Shown here piece by piece: positions 1 through 4,701 of a DNA stretch of 5,121 nt; positions within the stretch are counted from its first letter, which is position 1; every line of letters starts with the position of its first letter. This stretch comes from Methanolinea sp. (GTDB lineage Archaea; Halobacteriota; Methanomicrobia; Methanomicrobiales; Methanospirillaceae): assembly GCA_013331225.1 (NCBI GenBank), contig DUGV01000171.1, positions 1 through 5,121 of the forward strand, given 5' to 3'. The translations under genes and the position numbers were made by a program. The notes under the pieces were generated by a model. That model saw nothing but the letters and a program-made list of their open reading frames with translations. It searched no databases and was not told the DNA's origin.

Positions 1-161
1 ATATGTTTCTCGGATACAGTAGAAAGAGATTGGAAAGAGGGAATATGCCGAGCTTTGCCCACGTAAAGGAGTTTGCAGAGAAGATTGCCGCAGCGTGTGA
101 CTACGAGGCCAGGGACGAGAACCCTGCAAGCCGCGTAGTCTGCCTGGAGAGGATCCGATGA
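1..161 (+). CDS. taw1: C-terminal fragment, probable tRNA 4-demethylwyosine synthase (Taw1/TYW1)
   Basis: This is the 3' end of a gene cut by the left window edge. About 52 residues are visible, with the frame starting at base 3 and a TGA stop at 159-161. The tail contains [14 protein letters not shown], then a helix ([17 protein letters not shown]) and [14 protein letters not shown]. From memory, archaeal Taw1 proteins end with a GYSRxRL..NMP segment, a xEFAxxI helix and a final SRVVLL strand, so I assign it there. Family knowledge: Taw1 is a cytoplasmic radical SAM enzyme that uses pyruvate to convert m1G37 of tRNA(Phe) into 4-demethylwyosine. Its catalytic cysteines would lie upstream of this window and cannot be checked. 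The stop overlaps the sepS start in an ATGA motif, so the two genes are probably co-transcribed and translationally coupled. The fragment is short and was identified without a database search, so another protein with a similar tail is possible. Confidence 0.72.
   Translation, partial: MFLGYSRKRLERGNMPSFAHVKEFAEKIAAACDYEARDENPASRVVCLERIR
146..154 (+). promoter_or_regulatory. Shine-Dalgarno site of sepS
   Basis: GGAGAGGAT lies inside the end of the upstream gene. Its GGAG core is 8 nt before the ATG at 158. It resembles the archaeal consensus GGAGGTGAT and supports this start within the ATGA overlap. Confidence 0.6.
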
Positions 162-1744
162 GGTTTGACCCTGAAGAGTACAGGAAAAAGGCAAGGGAGC
201 ACTTCGAGCGGGCGTGGCACGAGGGCCCCTCAGTGCTCACCCCTCCTTCTTTCGGTGAACGGTACCCGAGGCTCGCCTACTGCCGGGCTGCCGCCCACCC
301 CATCTACGAGATGGTGAATCGCCTCAGGGAGACTTACCTCTCCCTCGGCTTTACCGAAACCTGCAACCCCATAATCGTGGACGAGCAGGATGTGTACCGC
401 CAGTTCGGGCCCGAGGCGAGCGCAGTGCTCGACAGGGTCTTCTACCTTGGCGGGCTTGATCGCCCCAACCAGGGAATCGGCCGGGAGGAACTGGAGGGCA
501 TCTCCCGCATCACGGGAAAGGCGGTCGATCCTGCAGCAGAAGAGAGGCTCCGTGAGATACTGCAGCAGTACAAGAAGTCCGCCATCGATGGCGACGACCT
601 CGTCCATGCCACGTCGGCCGCACTCGGGATCGACGACGGGCAGACTGTCGAGATCTATGAACGCGTCTTCTCTGCCTTCCGCGAGCTTGTCCCCCGTTCC
701 TCCCGGAGCACCCTCCGCAGCCACATGACCAGCGGCTGGTTCCTCACCCTCTCGGCTATCTGGGAGAAATATCCCCTCCCATTGAGGCTCTTTTCGATCG
801 ACCGCTGTTTCCGGCGCGAGCAGGAGGAGGGGCCGACGCGCCTCATGAGCTACCACTCCGCCTCCTGCGTGATCGCGGGGGAGGACATCTCCAACGAGGA
901 AGGCAAGGCTGTCTCCCAGGCCCTCCTCTCTGCGTTCGGATACACGGACTTCCGCTTCCGTCCCGATGAGAAGCGGTCCAAGTACTACATGCCTGACTCT
1001 CAGACCGAGGTCTATGCCCGCCATCCCGTCCACGACTGGGTGGAGGTGGCAACTTTCGGGATGTACTCCCCATCCGCGCTCGCGGAATACGGGATCGGGA
1101 TCCCGGTAATGAACCTCGGTCTCGGCGTGGAGCGTCTCGCGATGATTGCGTACAACTCCCAGGATATCAGGCAGCTCACCTATCCCCAGTTCCACCCGCG
1201 GGCGCTCACTGATCTCGATATCGCCCGGGCAATCACGGTCCGGGAGGAGCCGTCGTCGATGGAGGGGAGGCGGCTTGCGCGTGCCATTGCTGCGACTGCA
1301 AGGGAACATGCGACAGAGCCCGGGCCCTGCGCCTTTGTCGCCTATGACGGACCACTCCTCGGGAACCTTGTCAGGGTGACAGTCGAAGAGCACCCGAGCG
1401 GCGCAAAGCTGTGTGGCCCGGCTTGCGGGAACGAGGTCTTTGTCCACCAGGGTTCTGTGCTCGGGGTGCCCGACACCCCCCAGTGGGCCGCGGTCAGGAC
1501 GGAAGGGACTCCTGCGGGGATCTCCTTCCTTGAAGCGGTCAGTGCGCGTGCGGCCGCCCGCATCGAGGAGGCAGCGCGCTGCGGGAAATCCGCACACGTG
1601 CAGGTGAAGATGGCGAAGCTCCCAAGCGACATCAACCTGCGCATCGATGAGCATGCCATGAGATTCATCACCGACCAGAAGAAGAAGGTCGATGTCCGCG
1701 GCCCGGTATTCCTCTCGGTCCGGTCAGATGTGACGGGTGGGTGA
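158..1744 (+). CDS. sepS: O-phosphoseryl-tRNA(Cys) synthetase (SepRS)
   Basis: SepRS is a cytoplasmic class II aminoacyl-tRNA synthetase. It charges tRNA(Cys) with O-phosphoserine, which SepCysS then converts to Cys-tRNA(Cys). The protein has 528 residues, the usual family size, and starts with the typical [12 protein letters not shown]. Visible parts are a motif-1 region at about residues 66-95 ([22 protein letters not shown]), an HMTSGWF segment at 189-195, motif 2 with its arginine loop at 214-230 ([17 protein letters not shown]), an HSAS segment at 233-236, and motif 3 at 315-330 ([16 protein letters not shown]). By my recollection of SepRS structures, H189, T191, S234 and S236 correspond to phosphoserine-binding residues. 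The region after about residue 345 is the C-terminal part that contacts the tRNA anticodon. The start is supported by an SD-like site and by family N-termini. It overlaps the preceding gene by 4 bp, which suggests an operon. No SepCysS or SepCysE gene is in the window. No truncation or frameshift is seen. Confidence 0.97.
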   Translation: MRFDPEEYRKKAREHFERAWHEGPSVLTPPSFGERYPRLAYCRAAAHPIYEMVNRLRETYLSLGFTETCNPIIVDEQDVYRQFGPEASAVLDRVFYLGGLDRPNQGIGREELEGISRITGKAVDPAAEERLREILQQYKKSAIDGDDLVHATSAALGIDDGQTVEIYERVFSAFRELVPRSSRSTLRSHMTSGWFLTLSAIWEKYPLPLRLFSIDRCFRREQEEGPTRLMSYHSASCVIAGEDISNEEGKAVSQALLSAFGYTDFRFRPDEKRSKYYMPDSQTEVYARHPVHDWVEVATFGMYSPSALAEYGIGIPVMNLGLGVERLAMIAYNSQDIRQLTYPQFHPRALTDLDIARAITVREEPSSMEGRRLARAIAATAREHATEPGPCAFVAYDGPLLGNLVRVTVEEHPSGAKLCGPACGNEVFVHQGSVLGVPDTPQWAAVRTEGTPAGISFLEAVSARAAARIEEAARCGKSAHVQVKMAKLPSDINLRIDEHAMRFITDQKKKVDVRGPVFLSVRSDVTGG

Positions 1745-1746
1745 TC

Positions 1747-1771
1747 CTGGAGGGCCCCGCCGCTCCTCCAG
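1747..1771 (+). repeat. Hairpin directly after the sepS stop
   Basis: A perfect 7-bp inverted repeat, CTGGAGG (1747-1753) and CCTCCAG (1765-1771), with an 11-nt GC-rich loop. It starts 2 nt after the sepS stop codon. The following hairpin, GCGAC-ctgct-GTCGC at 1771-1785, shares its last base. No T-run follows, so it is more likely a 3'-end structure than a terminator by itself. Confidence 0.5.
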
Positions 1772-1795
1772 CGACCTGCTGTCGCGATACGTGGA

Positions 1796-1838
1796 AGAGG
1801 GAACCCGAAAAGAGCAAGGGGAGTTGCCGGGTTCCTCT
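1796..1838 (+). repeat. Long hairpin with one bulged G
   Basis: AGAGGGAACCCG (1796-1807) pairs with CGGGTTCCTCT (1828-1838) as 11 base pairs with one bulged G on the left arm and a 20-nt loop. It is the strongest stem in the sepS-rlmH gap. It is not a tRNA arm: no acceptor, D or anticodon arm can be built around it. Its role is unknown; a 3'-UTR stabiliser or part of a small RNA is possible. Confidence 0.5.
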
Positions 1839-1866
1839 GATATCATTGGGTTTGAGGGCTGCAGAG

Positions 1867-1903
1867 GGAGGCTCACTCTCGCCTCCACACATCTTCATCT
1901 TTT
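1867..1903 (+). terminator. Possible terminator for the taw1-sepS transcript
   Basis: GGAGGC (1867-1872) and GCCTCC (1881-1886) form a 6-bp stem with an 8-nt loop. A pyrimidine-rich stretch ending in TTTT at 1900-1903 follows. Archaeal termination depends mainly on oligo-T runs, and this run is short, so the call is tentative. Its position after sepS and before the rlmH promoter fits. Confidence 0.35.
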
Positions 1904-1911
1904 CATGGGAG

Positions 1912-1919
1912 CATATAAG
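1912..1919 (+). promoter_or_regulatory. Upstream TATA-like box
   Basis: CATATAAG resembles an archaeal TATA box. Initiation 25-27 bp downstream would fall near 1941, next to a GGTGA run and a GTG codon. It could give a second, longer rlmH transcript or a short upstream open frame. No BRE was identified. Confidence 0.35.
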
Positions 1920-1981
1920 AGGCAGCCGTGGGGGGTGAAAGTGAACCTTTCGGACCTGTCCCCTGGCAGGATTGCGTCTCC

Positions 1982-1989
1982 TTTAAAAT
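1982..1989 (+). promoter_or_regulatory. TATA box of rlmH
   Basis: TTTAAAAT in an otherwise GC-rich stretch, centred about 28 bp before the rlmH ATG at 2014. Initiation at the usual archaeal distance would fall at about 2011-2013, giving a leaderless or nearly leaderless mRNA. No Shine-Dalgarno sequence precedes the ATG, which agrees. A GTG at 1993 lies only a few bases after the box and would not be in the transcript. Confidence 0.55.
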
Positions 1990-2013
1990 CCCGTGCCGTC
2001 CTACCGTACCGCG

Positions 2014-2493
2014 ATGCAGTTGCGGGTCGTGGGGGTAGGGAGAGTGAGGGAGTCTTTCCTCAATGACGGGATACAGGAGTATCGTGTGAGAATCTCTCCG
2101 TACTTCCATGTCGAGCTTGCCGATGTGCGCGAGGGCAGGCATCCTCGCGATCCCTCCCCTGCCACACGTGCCGGGGTGCTCAAAGAGGAAGGGGAAAGGC
2201 TGCTCTCGGCTGCCCGGGGAAGCGGGGTTCTGGTGCTCCTAGATATCCGCGGCGAGTCCTGGAGCAGTGAGGACCTCGCAGCCCGGCTCTCCTCGTGGGT
2301 CCTCGAAGGCCACTCCACCGTCTCGTTTCTCATCGGCGGCCCCTTCGGAGTGTCAGAGGAGGTCAAAAACGAGGCCACGCATGTTCTCTCCCTCTCCCGC
2401 ATGACCTATCCCCACCAGATGGTCCGACTCATCCTTCTCGAACAACTGTATCGCGCGGCCAGGATCCACCGCGGCGATCCTTACCATAAATAG
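2014..2493 (+). CDS. rlmH: 23S rRNA (pseudouridine1915-N3)-methyltransferase RlmH
   Basis: RlmH is a small SPOUT-fold enzyme that transfers a methyl group from S-adenosylmethionine to N3 of pseudouridine 1915 in helix 69 of the large-subunit rRNA, acting on assembled ribosomes. From the ATG at 2014 the protein has 159 residues, the normal family length (E. coli 155, S. aureus 159). Family marks are LLDIRG at residues 75-80, the glycine-rich knot segment IGGPFG at 107-112, SLSRMTYPHQMVRLILLEQLYRA starting at about 126, and the invariant GDPYHK C-terminus. Bacterial homologues usually read GGADG where this one has GGPFG. The upstream in-frame GTG at 1993 would add seven unconserved residues and sits too close to the TATA box. 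The gene converges on the radical SAM gene with 12 bp between stops. RlmH is mainly bacterial and scattered in archaea, so ancient transfer is plausible. Confidence 0.93.
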   Translation: MQLRVVGVGRVRESFLNDGIQEYRVRISPYFHVELADVREGRHPRDPSPATRAGVLKEEGERLLSAARGSGVLVLLDIRGESWSSEDLAARLSSWVLEGHSTVSFLIGGPFGVSEEVKNEATHVLSLSRMTYPHQMVRLILLEQLYRAARIHRGDPYHK

Positions 2494-2501
2494 GCAAAAG
2501 G

Positions 2502-2520
2502 GGGATCAGGGGATGATCTC
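2502..2520 (-). terminator. Possible terminator of the radical SAM gene
   Basis: GATCA-gggga-TGATC (2504-2518), extendable by a G-U and a G-C pair, overlaps the stop codon of the minus-strand gene. Read on the minus strand, a CCCCC-TTTT run follows the stem. It sits in the 12-bp gap between convergent genes and could also stop rlmH transcription, but no T-run follows on the plus strand. Confidence 0.4.
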
Positions 2521-3627
2521 GCACCCGTTGAAGCGCGTATGGGAGAAGTCCTCCCCAAGAACCAGGCCCATTTCGATGCATTCCCTTATGCGGGGCAGTG
2601 CATCCAGCAGCCCTTCCCGCAGGTTCTTCACAGCCTCGCAAACCGCGACCCTCATATCATCAGGCCATGGCCTGATGATTTGGGAATAAAGGCACCTTCC
2701 CCCGCAGAACCCCCGTATCGGGCACTTCGTGCACTCGCTCTCCACTTCGATGACAGGGAGAGAGAGGGGATGTGCACTTGAAATATGCCCTGCGTAATAC
2801 TCTGTCATCCCGATCATCGCCGGGCAGGGCCCGATATGCCCATCGGTCATGATGGTGTAGTTCGAGTGCCCGGCACCGCAGCGAAGCGGGCTCTTCCTCC
2901 CTTCCAGGAAGTCCTGGACCGGCTGGAGGAACGGGTACCACCTGGCAACCCCTTCCCCTGCCGCCATCCTCTCCACCCAGGTATCGATCAGCAGGCGTAT
3001 GCCAGGGTTGTAGGACTCATCGAGCCATTTTCGGAAGTTTCGCACCCCCGTGTCACCGGAGAACTCCGCGTCAAGCTGCCAGTGAATGGAAAAGAATGGG
3101 TGGTCCGGGTTTCTCGAGAGATACTTGACCTCCTCTGCGATGTCTGCATCGTCCCCGACTGTCATCCTGGCGATCAGTTCACCGTGAAAACCGGTGTGCT
3201 CAAGGTACCTGATGTTCTCCATCACCCGGTGGTAGGTCCCACGACCACGGTGCCTGTCGGTGACAACGGCACAGCCGTCAAGAGAGACGAGTATTGTCTC
3301 AAAACGCCTGAGGTATTCCGGCGGCAGGTCACGGAGAAGAATCCCGTTCGTCTGGACCATGAACCTGCACGGCGGTGCATTGTCCATGATCTCCATGATA
3401 AGGCCTGGCCGAAGCAGGGGTTCCCCGCCATAAAAAGTGAGGCAGGGATCCGGGTCCCTGCGAAGAAATGCATACAGATCCCCAAGGTCGATGCTGAGGT
3501 CAGGTGGGAGCAGGTCGTCTACCAGGACGTTCCTTCCACACCACTTTGCCTCCTCTGAGAAGATCTTGCCCCGGCAGTAGGTGCAGCAAAGATTGCAGTC
3601 ATCGGTCAGAATGAGATGGAAGAACAT
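2506..3627 (-). CDS. Radical SAM/SPASM protein, putative peptide- or protein-modifying enzyme
   Basis: A 373-residue cytoplasmic radical SAM enzyme. Numbering from MFFHLILTDDCNLCCTYC, the radical SAM cluster motif CxxxCxxC is C11, C15 and C18. GGEP at 67-70 fits the SAM-binding motif, and LVSLDG at 113-118 is a typical barrel strand. The C-terminus has a complete seven-cysteine SPASM pattern: C250-x12-G-x4-C268, then C299-x2-C302-x5-C308-x3-C312, and C330, predicting two auxiliary [4Fe-4S] clusters. The MFFHLILTxDCNL start resembles archaeal 'putative peptide-modifying' families (AF0577-like or Mhun_1560-like, from memory). Known SPASM relatives modify peptides or proteins (PqqE, AlbA, sulfatase maturases); the substrate here is unknown. 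The open frame reaches an ATG at 3720, but the first 31 residues lie mostly over the upstream gene and before the conserved start, so I chose 3627. The spacing to the TPR gene is 28 bp, consistent with an operon, and no SD is seen. Confidence 0.9.
   Translation of the reverse strand: MFFHLILTDDCNLCCTYCRGKIFSEEAKWCGRNVLVDDLLPPDLSIDLGDLYAFLRRDPDPCLTFYGGEPLLRPGLIMEIMDNAPPCRFMVQTNGILLRDLPPEYLRRFETILVSLDGCAVVTDRHRGRGTYHRVMENIRYLEHTGFHGELIARMTVGDDADIAEEVKYLSRNPDHPFFSIHWQLDAEFSGDTGVRNFRKWLDESYNPGIRLLIDTWVERMAAGEGVARWYPFLQPVQDFLEGRKSPLRCGAGHSNYTIMTDGHIGPCPAMIGMTEYYAGHISSAHPLSLPVIEVESECTKCPIRGFCGGRCLYSQIIRPWPDDMRVAVCEAVKNLREGLLDALPRIRECIEMGLVLGEDFSHTRFNGCEIIP
2656..2679. repeat. Perfect 24-bp palindrome inside the radical SAM gene
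   Basis: The half-site ATCATCAGGCCA (2656-2667) is followed at once by its exact reverse complement (2668-2679), centred on CCATGG. It encodes IIRPWPDD, between the last two SPASM cysteines. In RNA it would form a 10-bp stem with a CATG loop. Confidence 0.9.
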
Positions 3628-3646
3628 GGCTGGCGCGTGGTGAGGG

Positions 3647-3652
3647 ATTATA
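3647..3652 (-). promoter_or_regulatory. Possible TATA box before the radical SAM gene
   Basis: Read on the minus strand this is TATAAT, in the 28-bp gap after the TPR stop and centred about 22-23 bp before the ATG at 3627. That is slightly closer than the usual 25-27 bp. It could give a separate leaderless transcript beside read-through from the TPR gene. No SD precedes the ATG. Confidence 0.3.
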
Positions 3653-3655
3653 CGA

Positions 3656-4519
3656 TCAACCGCATTTCCGGCGGCGCTGGCAGGCAAGGCAGGATAATAC
3701 GGCCAGAATACCGACGGCAAACGGCACCGACAGAATAGAGACAGGGACCGGCATCTCCCCCGGCGTTGTTTCGACGGGCAGAATGGGTGTGTTGAGAAGT
3801 TCCGGTGAACCCCGTGCCCTGAACAGCGTCTCGTTCACGTGCTCAATTCCCGTGACCGCACGCTCGTACTTGGGATTGATCGCGATGGCGTTCTGGTATG
3901 CCTCGACTGCCTCATGGTAGCGGCCGAGCTTTGTGAGGGCGTCAGCCTTGTTGGTCCAGAGGGTGGCATCGTACTTCGCCTCGTTCGGATTCCGCCTCAC
4001 CTCCCTCTCTGCAAGCCGGATCACCTCGTTATAGGTATCCATTGCCTGGGCAGTCCTGCCCATCATCTGAAGGCAGACCCCCTTCTGGAGCAGGGCGTAC
4101 AGGTCATTGGCATTGACGGCAAGCGCCCGATCAAAGGCATCAATCGCAGCCCCATACTCTCCCTGCGCATACAGGGCATCTCCCTTGTTCCTCCATGCCG
4201 CTGAGTTATACGGATCGAGATCAAGCGACTTCTGGAACGCTGCGACCGCATCGGGGTACCGCCCCACGCTCATCTCTGCTCTCCCAAGCCTGTTCCAGGT
4301 CGCGCTGCTGTAGGGATCGAGGGCAAGGGCCTCATTATAGAGATCGATCGCCTCCATGTACCTCTCCTGGGCTACGAAGTCATCAGCCCTCTTGGAGAGG
4401 GTCATCGCCACTTCGGTGGGATTGTCGGCACATACCTGGAGGAGAATGAAGGATACTGCAAGTGTTGCCAGCAGCAGTGCACGGAACCTGCCACCACCCG
4501 GATCGGGGAGGAGTTGCAT
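3656..4519 (-). CDS. Membrane-anchored, probably exported TPR protein
   Basis: A 287-residue protein. An N-terminal hydrophobic segment (about 13-29, after arginines 11 and 13) ends in VCA-DNP, which fits a signal peptidase site after A31. Tetratricopeptide repeats follow at about 36-69, 70-103, 104-137, 138-178 and 183-216. Each has the W/Y, G..Y and A spacing and mostly ends in xP (LDPY, LDPY, VNAN, RNPN, INPK). The fourth is about seven residues longer than the 34-residue unit. A short capping helix follows, then a Pro/Thr-rich linker (about 243-258), a membrane segment (about 259-280) and the basic, Cys-containing tail QRRRKCG. Predicted topology: TPR domain outside, tail inside. TPRs bind proteins; no enzymatic function is suggested. 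The ATG at 4519 is the first start after an in-frame TAA. No canonical PGF-CTERM motif is seen. It lies upstream of the radical SAM gene and diverges from a regulator. Confidence 0.88.
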   Translation of the reverse strand: MQLLPDPGGGRFRALLLATLAVSFILLQVCADNPTEVAMTLSKRADDFVAQERYMEAIDLYNEALALDPYSSATWNRLGRAEMSVGRYPDAVAAFQKSLDLDPYNSAAWRNKGDALYAQGEYGAAIDAFDRALAVNANDLYALLQKGVCLQMMGRTAQAMDTYNEVIRLAEREVRRNPNEAKYDATLWTNKADALTKLGRYHEAVEAYQNAIAINPKYERAVTGIEHVNETLFRARGSPELLNTPILPVETTPGEMPVPVSILSVPFAVGILAVLSCLACQRRRKCG

Positions 4520-4545
4520 ACCCGTTGATATATTGCCTCCATGCG

Positions 4546-4554
4546 CTTAATATG
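4546..4554 (-). promoter_or_regulatory. TATA box of the TPR gene
   Basis: On the minus strand this reads CATATTAAG, centred about 31 bp before the ATG at 4519. Initiation 25-27 bp downstream gives a leader of only a few bases. A GGAGG at about 4537-4541 is too far (16 nt) from the ATG to act as a normal SD, which favours leaderless translation. Confidence 0.5.
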
Positions 4555-4577
4555 ATAACGAATACACAAAAAAACCC

Positions 4578-4584
4578 TTTAATA
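4578..4584 (+). promoter_or_regulatory. Possible TATA box of the regulator gene
   Basis: TTTAATA lies just after the A-run. Initiation near 4606-4608 would leave a leader of about 40 nt to an ATG at 4648, or about 95 nt to the ATG at 4702. It also reads as TATTAAA on the minus strand, so it may instead be an additional TPR promoter. Confidence 0.3.
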
Positions 4585-4701
4585 CTTTTCTGGTCTCACC
4601 AATCTCATGCATCGTATTCCATTCTACGTATTGGATAATGCAATGTGATGCACCGACTTCACCATTGTCGTCTTTCCCCAAGAGTTATCCCTGCACACCC
4701 T

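Larger units (their letters stand above)
1745..2013 (+). other. Structured intergenic region between sepS and rlmH
   Basis: This 269-bp gap has no convincing gene. Its first 140 bp hold four consecutive hairpins (1747-1771, 1771-1785, 1796-1838, 1867-1886), followed by a T-run at 1900-1903. After these come two TATA-like boxes, at 1912-1919 and 1982-1989. Short open frames cross it on the plus strand, but their protein sequences have low complexity and no recognisable domain. It probably contains the 3' untranslated end of the sepS transcript and the rlmH promoter. A small structured RNA cannot be excluded. Confidence 0.6.
4520..4701. promoter_or_regulatory. Divergent promoter region
   Basis: This AT-richer stretch lies between the divergently oriented TPR and regulator genes. 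It holds TATA-like boxes for both directions, an A7 run at 4568-4574, and paired short repeats at 4599-4642: CGTATT twice (4613-4618, 4627-4632), CCAAT/ATTGG (4599-4603, 4630-4634) and ATGCAT/ATGCA (4607-4612, 4638-4642). These could be an operator for the adjacent regulator, which is inference only. Confidence 0.5.

Noticed and set aside
230..1654. 474-codon open frame on the minus strand opposite sepS
   Set aside because: It lies entirely antisense to a clearly identified sepS, and its protein shows no recognisable domain. Long antisense frames are expected in GC-rich genes with strong codon bias.
1796..1838. tRNA or C/D-box RNA in the gap
   Set aside because: GGGTTC looked like a T-arm, but no other tRNA arms fit. 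A CTGA at 1837-1840 could be a D box, but no convincing RTGATGA C box is present.
1741..1938. Small open frames across the sepS-rlmH gap, on both strands
   Set aside because: Composition is biased and there is no RBS or domain. The region is better explained by hairpins and promoter elements.
1993..2013. GTG start of rlmH giving 166 residues
   Set aside because: It lies only a few bases after the TATA box, so it would not be transcribed from it. The ATG at 2014 gives the standard 159 residues.
2785..3558. 257-codon plus-strand open frame opposite the radical SAM gene
   Set aside because: The minus-strand frame carries all radical SAM and SPASM cysteines. The plus-strand translation has no domain pattern and is a shadow.
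3628..3720. 31-residue N-terminal extension of the radical SAM protein
   Set aside because: It mostly overlaps the end of the TPR gene and precedes the conserved MFFHLILT start. Its residues are rich in Pro and Ala and unlike the family N-terminus.
3656..3759. PGF-CTERM-type archaeosortase signal at the TPR protein C-terminus
   Set aside because: There is a Pro/Thr-rich linker, membrane segment and basic tail, but the PGF motif is absent. The nearest match is TTPGEMPVP, so a plain membrane anchor is the safer reading.
3747..3900. Lipobox at C30 in the TPR protein N-terminus or an alternative later start
   Set aside because: The residues before C30 are LQV, and position -1 is not Gly, Ala or Ser, so a lipobox is unlikely. 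The actual N-terminus is at 4519, and the later Met39 would delete the signal segment.
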